A DNA stretch of 32,291 nucleotides. Origin: Clostridiales bacterium. Its GTDB lineage: Bacteria; Bacillota; Clostridia; Lachnospirales; Lachnospiraceae. This document shows positions 8,912 through 18,379 of the stretch, in pieces (the stretch's first letter is position 1; each line of letters begins with the position of its first letter). Where the stretch lies: the NCBI GenBank assembly GCA_029012085.1, contig JAQXLK010000116.1:1-32291 (forward strand), read 5' to 3'. Under the pieces are notes generated by a model. The model was not told where the DNA came from and did no database searches. It saw nothing but the letters and a program-made list of their open reading frames with translations. Made by a program: the position numbers and the translations under genes.

Positions 8912-10954
8912 ATGCAGGGGTCATATGTCAATCGAATTTCAAAGGTTGTAATGAAACTTGTTCGTCTTGTAATGGTAGGTGTGGGAGTTGGAATGTTTAT
9001 TCTTACCGCTAGTCTCTCTATTCAGTCGAGCACGAATAAGATGAAAGCAAAGGTTACTGAATATGCAGCAGAAGTAGAAAATATCATGAGTGGTACCATT
9101 ACACAGTTGAATGGTCTGGTGATGATGGTGGAACAGGGACAGATTTCAGGGTATCAGCAATCATTGGACTATGTGGATACTGTTGTTGCCGGCGATGATA
9201 ATCTGTCAGCACTTTATGTAGCATATGATGATAAGTCTTTGGTAATGAGTGGTGGCTGGCAGCCACCGGAGGATTTTGATCATAGAACACGGGAATGGTA
9301 TACCGGGGCAAAAGATTTAGAAGAAGGTGTATATATTACAGAACCATATTTGGATGAACAGTCAGGTGGGTACTGTATTACCATTTCAAAGCGAATAATG
9401 AAGGATGGACAATTCGTTGGCGTCTGTGGTATGGATATGTATATGGATGATATTGTGAAAGTAATGCAGAGTACATATAATAACAACGCATATGCATTTC
9501 TTGTATCAGCAGGTGATACAATCTTAACACATCCAAGTGAAGCACTTTCGTTAAGTGCGGAACATTCCTATACGTTAGATGATGCATTAAAGGGCAGATA
9601 TGCGAAACTTAAGAATACGGACAAGCGTTATCTTGTAAAGAATTATAAGTTTGGAACCGTTGCAGCCATATCTAAAATGGTACCATCTACCGGATGGAAA
9701 GTAATATATATGTCTCCAGCATCACTTGAAATACGGTTACCGGTATTGTTACTTATCATTCTTATTATTCTTTATTTTATAGTCGTTAAGGTAATTAAAA
9801 ACTATTGCTATCGGGAGATGAATAGATGGTTTAGTCCGCTTGCCTCGATTAGTGAGAAGGTTACAGAGATTGCAGCGGGCAATCTGGATATTGTTTTTGA
9901 TGAGGAGGCTCTAGCAGAAGAGATAGCAATGCTTACTGTATCGCTGAATGATACTGTAAGTCAGTTAAAGACATATATTGGTGATATTTCACTTATTGTT
10001 AATAATATTTCCAATAATAATTTGGATGTCCGGTCTACTGTTGAATATCAGGGTTCTTTTATTGCAATTCAGAATGGGTTGAATACGATTATTGACAAAT
10101 TGAATGCTGCATTTGCCCAGGTGAATGAACAATCTGAGATTGTTGTAAATTATTCGGGACAGGTACAGGAGAGCACGATGCAGGTAGCGACCGGTGCAAC
10201 AGAGCAGAGTCTTGCAGTACAGGGATTAGCTGCCAATATTAAGGTATTATCAGAACAGATTCAATATATTACAAGAAATGCAGAGGCTGCCAGTGAGGTT
10301 TCTAAAACTACGAATGAACAGCTTGCTCTCGGAAATGAGGAGATGCAGTCACTTCTTGAAGCAATGAAGACGATTGAAGAGACTTCTAAGCAGATTGGGG
10401 TTATCATCACAACGATTAGTGGTATTTCAGAAGAGACGAATCTGTTAGCGCTTAATGCATCAATTGAAGCAGCAAGAGCGGGTGAGGCAGGTCGAGGATT
10501 TGCAGTCGTTGCAGATGAGATTAGTAAATTAGCTACTGCTTCTGCAGATGCTACGGAAAATATTACACAGTTGATTGAGAATTCTATGGATGCTGTTGAA
10601 ATCGGTAAGAACTTAGCAGATCGTACATCAGATACGTTGCAGACGGGTATTCATAATTCATTAAAATCAAATGAAGATATTATGCAGATTACAGAGTTTG
10701 TTAAGAATCAGGCAATTGCTGTGGAGGAAATTGAAAAGAGTATTGATGAAATTGCTTCCATTATTGATTCGAATGCAGCTACTTCGCAGGAAAATGCTGC
10801 AATTAGTGATGAATTGATTAATTGTGCAAATGCCCTTAAGGTAACGGTTGAGGAATATAATTTACGGGATGCAATTGAAGAAGCTGAAGATGTATCCATT
10901 GAAGAGTTAGAAGACGTATCCGTTGATGAGTCACAAGAGGATTCTGAGTGGTAG
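8912..10954 (+). CDS. Methyl-accepting chemotaxis protein with dCache sensor
   Basis: A 680-residue transmembrane chemoreceptor. TM1 is at about residues 15-37 and TM2 at about 275-294 ([20 protein letters not shown]). They enclose a periplasmic-side dCache_1 domain with [20 protein letters not shown] and [12 protein letters not shown]. The R-x-W-Y and Y-x-D residues in this segment match the pattern described for amino-acid-binding dCache domains, so an amino acid ligand is plausible but not shown. A HAMP domain follows TM2, and the signalling hairpin tip is clear ([20 protein letters not shown], then [13 protein letters not shown]). The C-terminus is a very acidic 30-residue tail without a CheR-binding NWETF-like pentapeptide. 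It is a single-gene unit with its own promoter and terminator. Confidence 0.95.
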   Translation: MQGSYVNRISKVVMKLVRLVMVGVGVGMFILTASLSIQSSTNKMKAKVTEYAAEVENIMSGTITQLNGLVMMVEQGQISGYQQSLDYVDTVVAGDDNLSALYVAYDDKSLVMSGGWQPPEDFDHRTREWYTGAKDLEEGVYITEPYLDEQSGGYCITISKRIMKDGQFVGVCGMDMYMDDIVKVMQSTYNNNAYAFLVSAGDTILTHPSEALSLSAEHSYTLDDALKGRYAKLKNTDKRYLVKNYKFGTVAAISKMVPSTGWKVIYMSPASLEIRLPVLLLIILIILYFIVVKVIKNYCYREMNRWFSPLASISEKVTEIAAGNLDIVFDEEALAEEIAMLTVSLNDTVSQLKTYIGDISLIVNNISNNNLDVRSTVEYQGSFIAIQNGLNTIIDKLNAAFAQVNEQSEIVVNYSGQVQESTMQVATGATEQSLAVQGLAANIKVLSEQIQYITRNAEAASEVSKTTNEQLALGNEEMQSLLEAMKTIEETSKQIGVIITTISGISEETNLLALNASIEAARAGEAGRGFAVVADEISKLATASADATENITQLIENSMDAVEIGKNLADRTSDTLQTGIHNSLKSNEDIMQITEFVKNQAIAVEEIEKSIDEIASIIDSNAATSQENAAISDELINCANALKVTVEEYNLRDAIEEAEDVSIEELEDVSVDESQEDSEW

Positions 10955-10996
10955 TATTTTGGATGATATAATGAAGTGAATATTTAGTACGATTGG

Positions 10997-11046
10997 CCGG
11001 CATACAAAGAGATGGATTACATTTGTATGCCGGTTATTTGTTGTTT
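10997..11046 (+). terminator. Rho-independent terminator after the chemoreceptor gene
   Basis: CCGGCATACAAA (10997-11008) pairs perfectly with TTTGTATGCCGG (11022-11033), followed by TTATTTGTTGTTTT. Confidence 0.88.
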
Positions 11047-11070
11047 TAAAAATATTGGAGGAAGTATACG

Positions 11071-11958
11071 ATGGAATATTATTCTTTAAATCAGTATTTA
11101 AAGGATACTTTTGGGTGTAAGGTATATAAAATTGCTCTGGATGGTGGATTTACCTGTCCAAATCGGGATGGTACATTAGGAACGAAAGGATGTATTTTCT
11201 GTTCAGGAAAGGGCTCCGGAGATTTTGCTGAAAGTAGAAAGTTTTCGATTACAGAACAAATTGAGTATGGAAAAAAGCGCATAGAGGGAAAAATAAAAAA
11301 AGGAAAATATATTGCATATTTTCAGGCGTTTACAAATACATATGCACCAATTGAACGATTGAGAATGCTTTATGAAGAGGCTGTATCACATCCGGATATA
11401 GTGGTATTATCCATTGCAACACGGCCGGATTGTCTTTCGGATGAGGTTATAAAGTTACTTTGCAAGATAAATAAAGTTAAGCCAGTGTGGGTAGAACTTG
11501 GATTACAGACCATTCATGAAAAGACAGCAAAATATATTCGGCGGGGATATCCGTTGTCTGTATATGATGATGCAGTGAGACGTTTGAAACAGGTAGGAAT
11601 TACAGTGATAACCCATGTCATACTAGGCTTACCGGGAGAGACTAGAGAGGAGATGCTTAATACGGTATCTTACGTAGGAAAAAGTAATGTGGATGGAATT
11701 AAGCTGCAGTTATTGCATGTAATTAAGAATACAGAATTAGAGAAGGAATATCTTGCTGGGAAATTTGATGTGCTGTCTATGGAAGAATATGTTGGGTTGG
11801 TGGCAGATTGCATTGCAAAGCTGCCTGAAGATATGGTGATTCACCGGATGACAGGTGATGGTGATAAGAATACATTGGTGGCACCATTATGGAGTGGTGA
11901 TAAGAAAAGGGTTCTAAATGCACTGAATAAGGCGATTCGGGAGAAAGAACGGGATTAG
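11071..11958 (+). CDS. Radical SAM protein, TIGR01212 (YhcC-like) family
   Basis: A 295-residue radical SAM enzyme. The N-terminal region FTCPNRDGTLGTKGCIFC gives C29, C41 and C44, the C-x11-C-x2-C spacing of the TIGR01212/YhcC group rather than the usual C-x3-C-x2-C. These cysteines hold the 4Fe-4S cluster that cleaves S-adenosylmethionine. Further family signatures are YFQAFTNTYAP, IATRPDCL, WVELGLQT, HVILGLPGET and the closing IHRMTGDG. The substrate of the family is not established. A good GGAGG ribosome binding site precedes the ATG. No promoter is obvious between the upstream terminator and the start, so expression may depend on read-through or on a promoter I cannot recognise. Confidence 0.93.
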   Translation: MEYYSLNQYLKDTFGCKVYKIALDGGFTCPNRDGTLGTKGCIFCSGKGSGDFAESRKFSITEQIEYGKKRIEGKIKKGKYIAYFQAFTNTYAPIERLRMLYEEAVSHPDIVVLSIATRPDCLSDEVIKLLCKINKVKPVWVELGLQTIHEKTAKYIRRGYPLSVYDDAVRRLKQVGITVITHVILGLPGETREEMLNTVSYVGKSNVDGIKLQLLHVIKNTELEKEYLAGKFDVLSMEEYVGLVADCIAKLPEDMVIHRMTGDGDKNTLVAPLWSGDKKRVLNALNKAIREKERD

Positions 11959-12012
11959 AACGGGGTATCTTAGAGGATGTAGTTTCTAGTGATTTTTGCA
12001 TTCAGAAAACCT

Positions 12013-12041
12013 TTGCAACACTTTCATTTCTGTGTTATACT
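12013..12041 (+). promoter_or_regulatory. Promoter of pnp
   Basis: TTGCAA (12013-12018) and TATACT (12036-12041) are 17 bp apart. Transcription would begin near 12048, right at the start of the leader hairpin. Confidence 0.75.
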
Positions 12042-12052
12042 GAAAAAGATTA

Positions 12053-12134
12053 TGGTAAGGCATATACCGAGACTTCTGACGTAACAGCAGGATTTTTGCT
12101 TTGTTGTCAGGTCAGTTGTTTCGGTGTTTTACCA
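12053..12134 (+). promoter_or_regulatory. Long hairpin in the pnp 5' leader
   Basis: Successive arms pair inward: TGGTAA (12053-12058) with TTACCA (12129-12134), ACCGAGAC (12066-12073) with GTTTCGGT (12118-12125, one G-U), CTGAC (12076-12080) with GTCAG (12106-12110), and AACA with TGTT. The whole leader between promoter and ribosome binding site folds into one imperfect stem. In E. coli a leader hairpin cut by RNase III mediates PNPase autoregulation; a similar role here is inference. Confidence 0.65.
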
Positions 12135-12162
12135 AGATTAATAATTTTTAAGGAGATAAGTT

Positions 12163-14253
12163 ATGTACAAAAAGTTTGAAATGGAACTTGCCGGCAGAAC
12201 ACTTCGTGTAGATGTTGGACGAGTTGCAGCACAGGCAAATGGTGCAGCATTTATGCACTATGGAGATACGGTTGTATTATCTACAGCAACTGCATCCGAG
12301 AAACCAAGAGAGGGAATTGATTTCTTTCCGCTTTCTGTAGAGTATGAGGAGAAGCTCTATTCTGTAGGTAAGATCCCGGGAGGCTTTAACAAGAGAGAAG
12401 GTAAGGCAAGTGAGAATGCGATTCTTACATCCCGTGTTATTGACCGTCCAATGCGTCCTTTATTCCCTAAGGACTATCGTAATGATGTAACCCTTAACAA
12501 TTTGGTAATGTCAGTTGATCCTGAGTGCTCACCAGAGCTTACTGCAATGCTTGGTTCTGCAATTGCAACAGCTATCTCAGATATTCCATTTGATGGTCCT
12601 TGTGCTACCACACAGGTTGGTTTGATTGATGGAAAGTTTGTATTTAATCCGAATGAAGCACAGAATGCAGTTTCTGATTTGAAGCTTACGGTAGCTTCTA
12701 CAGCTGAGAAGGTTATTATGATTGAAGCTGGTGCCAATGAAGTGCCAGAGGATAAGATGATTGAGGCTATTTATGCAGCCCATGAGGTTAACCAGCAGGT
12801 AATCGAGTTTATCAATAAGATTGTTGCTGAGTGTGGTAAGCCAAAGCATTCTTATACAAGCTGTGCAGTTCCTGAGGAATTATTCGCAGCAATTAAGGAG
12901 ATTGTTCCTCCAGAGGAGATGGAGAAGGCAGTCTTTACAGATGAGAAGCAGGTAAGAGAGGAGAATATCCGTCAGATTACTGAGAAGTTAGAAGAAGCAT
13001 TTGCTGATAATGAGGAGTGGCTTGCTGTTCTTTCAGAAGCTATTTATCAGTATCAGAAGAAGACTGTTCGTAAAATGATTTTAGTTGACCACAAGAGACC
13101 GGATGGACGTGAGATTAATCAGATTCGTCCATTGGCTTCAGAGGTTGATATTATTCCTAGAGTTCATGGTTCTGCTATGTTTACCCGTGGACAGACCCAG
13201 ATTTGCAATGTTACCACATTGGCACCGTTATCTGAGGCACAAAAGATTGATGGTCTTAATTTGTTAGAGACCAATAAGAGATATATGCATCAGTATAATT
13301 TCCCTTCTTATTCAGTAGGTGAGACAAAGCCATCAAGAGGACCTGGACGAAGAGAGATTGGACATGGTGCATTGGCAGAGCGTGCATTAATTCCTGTACT
13401 TCCATCAGAAGAGGAATTCCCATATGCTATCCGTTCTGTATCAGAGACCTTTGAGTCTAATGGTTCTACATCCATGGCATCTACCTGTGCGTCTTGTATG
13501 TCACTTATGGCAGCAGGTGTACCGATTAAGAAAATGGTTGCAGGTATTTCCTGTGGTCTTGTAACCGGTGAGACAGATGATGATTACATCGTATTAACAG
13601 ATATCCAGGGTCTTGAGGACTTCTTTGGTGATATGGACTTTAAGGTAACCGGTACTCATGATGGTATTACTGCAATTCAGATGGATATTAAGATTCATGG
13701 TCTTACACGTCCAATCGTGGAAGAAGCAATTCGTAGAACAAGAGAAGCAAGACTTTATATTATGGATGAGGTTATGTCTAAGGTAATTGCAAAACCACGT
13801 GAGACAGTTGGTGCATTGGCACCTAAGATTAGCAGCCTTAAGGTTGATCCGGAGAAGATTGGTGAAATCATCGGACAGCGTGGTAAGACAATTAACTCCA
13901 TTATTGAGGAGACAGGTGTTAAGATTGACATTGATGATGATGGAACAGTTGCAATCTGTGGTGTAGAGCAGGCCGGTATTGACAGAGCACTTAAGATTAT
14001 TCACTCCATTGTAGATCCGATTGAGGTTGGAAAGATTTACGAGGGCAAAGTTGTTCGTATTATGAATTTTGGCGCATTTGTAGAGCTTTCTCCAAATAAG
14101 GATGGTCTGATTCATATTTCTAAGCTTTCAAAAGAAAGAGTTGCAAAGGTAGAGGATGTTGTAAATATCGGTGATACCGTTAAGGTTAAGGTGCTTGAGA
14201 TAGACCGTATGGGCAAGATTAGCTTAAGCCTTAAGGATGCAGCAGAAGAATAA
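12163..14253 (+). CDS. pnp: Polyribonucleotide nucleotidyltransferase (PNPase)
   Basis: At 696 residues it is full length. PNPase degrades RNA 3' to 5' with phosphate, or adds tails in reverse, as a trimer. Two RNase PH-like domains are visible: the first at about residues 10-145 (PREGIDFFPLSVEYEEK, GKIPGGFNKREG) and the second at about 310-540 (KRPDGREINQIRPL, SGSTSMAS-like, IQMDIKIHGL). They are followed by a KH domain (KIGEIIGQRGKTINSIIEETG region, about 565-590) and a C-terminal S1 domain (YEGKVVRIMNFGAFVEL, about 625-690). AAGGAG precedes the ATG. The usual upstream neighbour rpsO is absent. The next gene starts 28 bp downstream, so they are probably cotranscribed. Confidence 0.98.
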   Translation: MYKKFEMELAGRTLRVDVGRVAAQANGAAFMHYGDTVVLSTATASEKPREGIDFFPLSVEYEEKLYSVGKIPGGFNKREGKASENAILTSRVIDRPMRPLFPKDYRNDVTLNNLVMSVDPECSPELTAMLGSAIATAISDIPFDGPCATTQVGLIDGKFVFNPNEAQNAVSDLKLTVASTAEKVIMIEAGANEVPEDKMIEAIYAAHEVNQQVIEFINKIVAECGKPKHSYTSCAVPEELFAAIKEIVPPEEMEKAVFTDEKQVREENIRQITEKLEEAFADNEEWLAVLSEAIYQYQKKTVRKMILVDHKRPDGREINQIRPLASEVDIIPRVHGSAMFTRGQTQICNVTTLAPLSEAQKIDGLNLLETNKRYMHQYNFPSYSVGETKPSRGPGRREIGHGALAERALIPVLPSEEEFPYAIRSVSETFESNGSTSMASTCASCMSLMAAGVPIKKMVAGISCGLVTGETDDDYIVLTDIQGLEDFFGDMDFKVTGTHDGITAIQMDIKIHGLTRPIVEEAIRRTREARLYIMDEVMSKVIAKPRETVGALAPKISSLKVDPEKIGEIIGQRGKTINSIIEETGVKIDIDDDGTVAICGVEQAGIDRALKIIHSIVDPIEVGKIYEGKVVRIMNFGAFVELSPNKDGLIHISKLSKERVAKVEDVVNIGDTVKVKVLEIDRMGKISLSLKDAAEE

Positions 14254-14281
14254 GAAAGTAACAGATTAAGAGGACTTTACC

Positions 14282-14758
14282 ATGGAGACATTACAAACAA
14301 TATTGCACAATCCGATGTTTGTTGCACCATGCCTGAGCTGGTTTATAGCACAGGTGTTAAAGACCATAATTAATTTTATTATTACAAAGGAATTCAATCC
14401 GGAACGTTTGATTGGAAGTGGCGGCATGCCAAGCTGCCATTCCGCAACTGTTATTGCACTTTTATTTGCAACAATATATTGTAAAGGATTGGAAGGCTTT
14501 GAATTTCCGATGGCAGCCATTTTTGCAATTATTGTAATGTATGATGCAATGAATGTGCGTATGGAGACCGGAAAACAGGCAGTTATCTTAAATCTTTTTC
14601 TAAAAAATGAAGAGATACGGTCGCATTTAAAAGATGCCAGCAAGGGAGAGTGGCCAAAGATTATTTTAAAAGAATATGTTGGACATACTCCGGCGCAGGT
14701 AATTGCCGGCATTCTGATTGGACTTGTGATAGGATATCTGGTGTGTACCTTTTTGTAG
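14282..14758 (+). CDS. DUF212 (YuiD-like) membrane protein, PAP2-related
   Basis: A 158-residue integral membrane protein of the divergent PAP2/DUF212 family, often annotated as acid phosphatase/vanadium-dependent haloperoxidase-related. The family signatures are SGGMPSCHSATVIAL at about residues 44-58 and NVRMETGKQA at about 90-99, followed by the late helix HTPAQVIAGILIGLVIGYLV. Their histidine and arginine positions recall the phosphatase site, but no activity is established for this group. AGAGG lies upstream of the ATG. It follows pnp by 28 bp and is ended by a strong terminator. Confidence 0.88.
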   Translation: METLQTILHNPMFVAPCLSWFIAQVLKTIINFIITKEFNPERLIGSGGMPSCHSATVIALLFATIYCKGLEGFEFPMAAIFAIIVMYDAMNVRMETGKQAVILNLFLKNEEIRSHLKDASKGEWPKIILKEYVGHTPAQVIAGILIGLVIGYLVCTFL

Positions 14759-14800
14759 TATAAGAAATTATTTTTTAGAGATAATAGTATAATGATAACG

Positions 14801-14837
14801 AAAGAGGAAGTGGAAGCTTCCTCTTTTACTTTTTTTA
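14801..14837 (+). terminator. Rho-independent terminator ending the pnp operon
   Basis: AAAGAGGAAG (14801-14810) pairs with CTTCCTCTTT (14817-14826) over a 6-nt loop, followed by TACTTTTTTTAT. It abuts the ribosome binding site of the next gene (AGGAGG, about 14839-14844), so the following gene either needs read-through or has a promoter overlapping this region. Confidence 0.88.
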
Positions 14838-14850
14838 TAGGAGGTGCAAT

Positions 14851-15525
14851 ATGGAGAAAGAACAGCAGGAACAGATTAAGGAAAATGGACAGCTTGATAT
14901 GAAGACAAATCGGTATGGTTATAAAATTCATTTGCTGAATATTATTGGGGAGATTGAGGGGCATCAATGTTTGGGACCGGTGACAAAGACTACAAAATAT
15001 GAACATGTTTTGCCGGAGCTTGCGAAGGTGGAAGAGGATGAAACGATTGATGGCATGATTGTTTTATTGAATACGGTAGGTGGTGACGTAGAGGCTGGTC
15101 TTGCCATTGCGGAAATGATTGCTTCCCTGTCAGTTCCTGTTGTAACACTGGTACTGGGAGGAGGACATTCCATTGGGGTGCCCCTCAGTGTTTCTGGAAA
15201 TCATTCCTTTATTGTGCCAACAGCAACTATGCTGGTACATCCGATTCGGATGAATGGAACGGTGCTTGGAGTGAAGCATAATTATGAGTATATTGACCGG
15301 ATGCAGGATCGTATTATTTCCTTTACCTGCAGGCAGACCGGAATGTCAGGTGAGATGATGAAAAAGCTTATGTTTAATACCAGTGAACTCGCAAAGGATG
15401 TGGGCAGCATTTTAGTGGGAGAAGAGGCGGTAAAAGCAGGACTGATTGATGAAGTGGGGGGGATTCAGGAAGCATTTTCCCATTTATATAGCTTGATAAA
15501 TCAGAAAAAAAATAGTAGTATATAA
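14851..15525 (+). CDS. tepA: ClpP-class serine protease, TepA-like
   Basis: A 224-residue ClpP/crotonase-fold protease resembling Bacillus TepA (YmfB). The strand NTVGGDVEAGLAIAEMI at about residues 74-90 matches the ClpP substrate-binding segment. The nucleophile is S107 in GGGHSIGVPLSVSG, and the histidine is H130 in ATMLVHPIRMNG. D183 is a candidate acid, but I could not fix it by alignment. There is no signal peptide, so it is cytosolic. Position supports the call: in Bacillus tepA also lies near pnp and just before spoIIIE. TepA has been linked to translocation and spore proteolysis; its job here is inferred only. A palindromic element separates it from ftsK. Confidence 0.85.
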   Translation: MEKEQQEQIKENGQLDMKTNRYGYKIHLLNIIGEIEGHQCLGPVTKTTKYEHVLPELAKVEEDETIDGMIVLLNTVGGDVEAGLAIAEMIASLSVPVVTLVLGGGHSIGVPLSVSGNHSFIVPTATMLVHPIRMNGTVLGVKHNYEYIDRMQDRIISFTCRQTGMSGEMMKKLMFNTSELAKDVGSILVGEEAVKAGLIDEVGGIQEAFSHLYSLINQKKNSSI

Positions 15526-15553
15526 GTTGCTGATTTTTCGCAAATTGATAAGT

Positions 15554-15626
15554 CGGACGCTCTATATTTGATAAAATTATTTTCAATTATGAAAAATAAT
15601 TTTATCAAATACAGAGCTGTGAATTG
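15554..15626. repeat. Short palindromic element (copy A)
   Basis: A 24-nt arm (15560-15583, starting CTCTATATTTGATAAAATTA) and its near-perfect complement (15593-15616) form a 24-bp stem with one mismatch and a 9-nt loop. The stem is flanked by CGGACGCTC on the left and GAGCTGTGAATTG on the right. The same ends occur around the diverged element at 18380-18620. The AT-rich arm could also act as a weak terminator after tepA. Confidence 0.8.
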
Positions 15627-15671
15627 ACGATGGCATGAAAAATCAGAATAAAGAAAGAGGAGGGTATCAGC

Positions 15672-18353
15672 TTGGCTGGTAGTAAGAATCAAAACAGAAA
15701 ACAAACTTCAAATAATAAGAATGCAGCTTCTCGAAACGGAAAGAACAGCAATCGTTCGAAGAAGGATACGACTAGAGAGACACAGACAAAGAAAAGCAAC
15801 AGACAGGGAAGAGAAGTGGTGGAGGAAGAGGTATCTTACGCACCAGAGATTGCTGTTTGGATTGTGTGTGCGGTAATGCTGATTATCGAACTTGGTAATT
15901 TTGGATTATGTGGGTTTATTAATGTGGTTAGTAACTTTTTCTTCGGTATTTTCGGAGTGATTGAGTACATATTACCATTGGTTGTGATGTTTGCGGCTTT
16001 CTTCCTGCATGTGAATGAATATAAGAAGCGTGCAGTACAAAAGGTTGTATTTGGTTCCTGCGTATTATTGTGTATTGGAATGATTGGTCAGTTAGTGGCA
16101 GGAATGTCCGATTTTTCTGTTGCAAATGCGTATATGGATGGATATAAGAACCATTTAGGCGGAGGTGTTTTATGTGGCAGTGCTGCTTATCTGCTGCATA
16201 AGGGCGTTGGTCTTGTGGGTACCTATATTATCATTATTCTCGTAATGATTCTGTGTGTGGTATTGTTTGCAGAGGTTTCTGTTATTGAGTTAGTAAAATC
16301 ATTTATGGCGGAAATGAAAGAAATCAGAGAGGAAGAGGATTACGATACGGAGGAAGATTATGAGGAAATAAGACAATCCAGACGAAAAGTAAAAAAACAA
16401 CCCAGGGCAGATTTTGATGAAATCGTGACAGAAGATTTTCCGGGTGGAAGAGATGAAGTGTTTAAGGAACGGAAGAAATCTTCCTTACTGGATGCAATTT
16501 CTGTTCTTCCGGCAGATTCCGATAAGGGGATTTTACCATCTAAAACTGTAGATAAGTTTCCGAAAAATGAAGAAGTACATGAAATTACCATGGAATATGA
16601 GCTGGACTTGCCGGGTGAAAATATGGGTGAGTTTGCAGTGACAGAAGTATCAAAGGAAGCGGTAAAGGAAAGTGCACCAAAGCGTTCTCGAAAAAAGAAA
16701 GCGAAACCTGTGAACGTTGAGAACATAGTAACACCACCGGTTTCTGGTGCCGCAAAGGTAGAGAATGAGATGACAGCGGCTCCACCGGCAGATGTTATGA
16801 ATATGGAGAATAAGACGGCAACGGAAGTGAAAAATGTTTCGGCAAAGGTTGTAAGTACCAGTGACTCCGATTACAAATTTCCACCTTTGGAACTTCTAAA
16901 AAGAAGCAAAAGCCAGACTTCTACAAAGGAGGATACCATTCGAAAGAATGCAGTGAAGCTTCAGGAGGTCTTAAAGAGCTTTGGTGTAAATGTTACCATG
17001 ACAAATTATAGCTGTGGACCATCGGTAACCCGTTATGAAATGGTGCCGGAGCAGGGAGTAAAAGTCAGCAAGATTACAGGGCTTGCTGACGATATCATGA
17101 TGAATCTGGCGGCTCAGAGTATTCGAATTGAAGCACCGATTCCAGGAAAATCCGCAGTCGGCATTGAGATACCAAATGGAACGCGAAGCGGCGTAGGTTT
17201 TCGAGAATTAATTGATACAGAAAAATTTATCAAGCATCCATCTAAGATTGCTTTTGCCGTTGGTAAGGATATTGAGGGTAATGTTGTGGTAGAAGATATT
17301 GCAAAAATGCCGCATTTATTGATTGCAGGAGCTACCGGTTCCGGTAAGTCGGTATGTACAAATACGTTGATTATGAGTATTTTATATAAGGCACATCCTG
17401 ATGAGGTGAAATTGATTTTGGTGGATCCGAAACAGGTAGAGCTTAAAGTATATAATGGAATTCCACATCTGCTTACACCGGTTGTAACAGATCCAAAGAA
17501 GGCAGCTGGTGCACTGAACTGGGCAGTTGCTGAGATGACAAAACGATACCAGATGTTTTCGGAGTATAATGTTCGTAATATTCAGGGATATAATGCAAAG
17601 CTGGAGGAACTTAAAAAATCCGGTCAGATACCGGAGGAGGCGCAGACCTTGGAAAAAATGCCACAGATTGTTATTATTGTGGACGAGTTGGCAGACCTGA
17701 TGATGGTGGCGAAGGCAGAAGTAGAGGAGGCAATTGTGCGTCTTGCCCAGCTTGCCCGTGCTGCAGGAATCCATCTGGTGATTGCAACACAAAGACCTTC
17801 TGTTGATGTAGTAACCGGTTTGATTAAGGCAAATGTTCCATCTAGAATTGCACTTTCCGTATCATCTGGTATTGATTCTAGAACCATCATCGATACGGTT
17901 GGCGCAGAGAAGCTTTTAGGTAATGGTGATATGTTGTTTTATCCGACCATGTATCCGCAACCGCTTCGTGTACAGGGAGCATATATTTCAGATGATGAAG
18001 TCATGAATGTGGTTGAATTTTTAAAGGCGCAAAATGGAGAGACGACCTATAGTGAAGAAATTACGAAGCAGATTACTTCTTCGGGAGGAAGCAGTGGTGC
18101 CACAGCAATAAATGGCTCATCTGATAATGACAGGGATGAATATTTTGTTCAGGCTGGAAAGTTTATTATTGATAAAGATAAGGCATCCATCGGAATGCTT
18201 CAGAGAATGTTCAAGATTGGATTTAACCGGGCCGCCCGGATTATGGATCAGTTAGCTGAGGCTGGTGTGGTTGGGCCGGAAGAGGGAACGAAGCCAAGAC
18301 AGGTATTAATGTCGGAGGAACAGTTTGAGGAATATGTGGATGAATACTTTTAG
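15672..18353 (+). CDS. ftsK: DNA translocase FtsK/SpoIIIE
   Basis: An 893-residue septal DNA pump. After a basic, Asn/Ser/Lys-rich N-terminus there are about four membrane helices (residues about 58-205). A long acidic and Lys-rich linker follows (about 205-410). The motor has the Walker A loop GATGSGKS at 553-560, VDPKQVEL, a Walker B region IIVDELADLMMV, and LVIATQRPSVDVVTG. The C-terminal winged-helix gamma domain (FIIDKDKASIGMLQRMFKIG and on) reads KOPS/SRS-type polarity sequences in studied homologues. The start is a TTG at 15672, supported by GAGGAGGG seven bases upstream and by the lack of a better-placed ATG. It segregates chromosomes at division and, if the host sporulates, may serve in forespore translocation. 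Confidence 0.96.
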   Translation: MAGSKNQNRKQTSNNKNAASRNGKNSNRSKKDTTRETQTKKSNRQGREVVEEEVSYAPEIAVWIVCAVMLIIELGNFGLCGFINVVSNFFFGIFGVIEYILPLVVMFAAFFLHVNEYKKRAVQKVVFGSCVLLCIGMIGQLVAGMSDFSVANAYMDGYKNHLGGGVLCGSAAYLLHKGVGLVGTYIIIILVMILCVVLFAEVSVIELVKSFMAEMKEIREEEDYDTEEDYEEIRQSRRKVKKQPRADFDEIVTEDFPGGRDEVFKERKKSSLLDAISVLPADSDKGILPSKTVDKFPKNEEVHEITMEYELDLPGENMGEFAVTEVSKEAVKESAPKRSRKKKAKPVNVENIVTPPVSGAAKVENEMTAAPPADVMNMENKTATEVKNVSAKVVSTSDSDYKFPPLELLKRSKSQTSTKEDTIRKNAVKLQEVLKSFGVNVTMTNYSCGPSVTRYEMVPEQGVKVSKITGLADDIMMNLAAQSIRIEAPIPGKSAVGIEIPNGTRSGVGFRELIDTEKFIKHPSKIAFAVGKDIEGNVVVEDIAKMPHLLIAGATGSGKSVCTNTLIMSILYKAHPDEVKLILVDPKQVELKVYNGIPHLLTPVVTDPKKAAGALNWAVAEMTKRYQMFSEYNVRNIQGYNAKLEELKKSGQIPEEAQTLEKMPQIVIIVDELADLMMVAKAEVEEAIVRLAQLARAAGIHLVIATQRPSVDVVTGLIKANVPSRIALSVSSGIDSRTIIDTVGAEKLLGNGDMLFYPTMYPQPLRVQGAYISDDEVMNVVEFLKAQNGETTYSEEITKQITSSGGSSGATAINGSSDNDRDEYFVQAGKFIIDKDKASIGMLQRMFKIGFNRAARIMDQLAEAGVVGPEEGTKPRQVLMSEEQFEEYVDEYF

Positions 18354-18379
18354 ATGAGGTTGGTTGGGTGTTGGCTAAG

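Noticed and set aside
13594-14115. 173-codon minus-strand frame inside pnp
   Set aside because: Antisense to the PNPase second RNase PH, KH and S1 regions; rich in Cys/Asn as expected from a shadow frame.
14266-15006. 246-codon minus-strand frame opposite the DUF212 and tepA genes
   Set aside because: It is the antisense shadow of two recognised genes and crosses a terminator; its translation resembles no protein.
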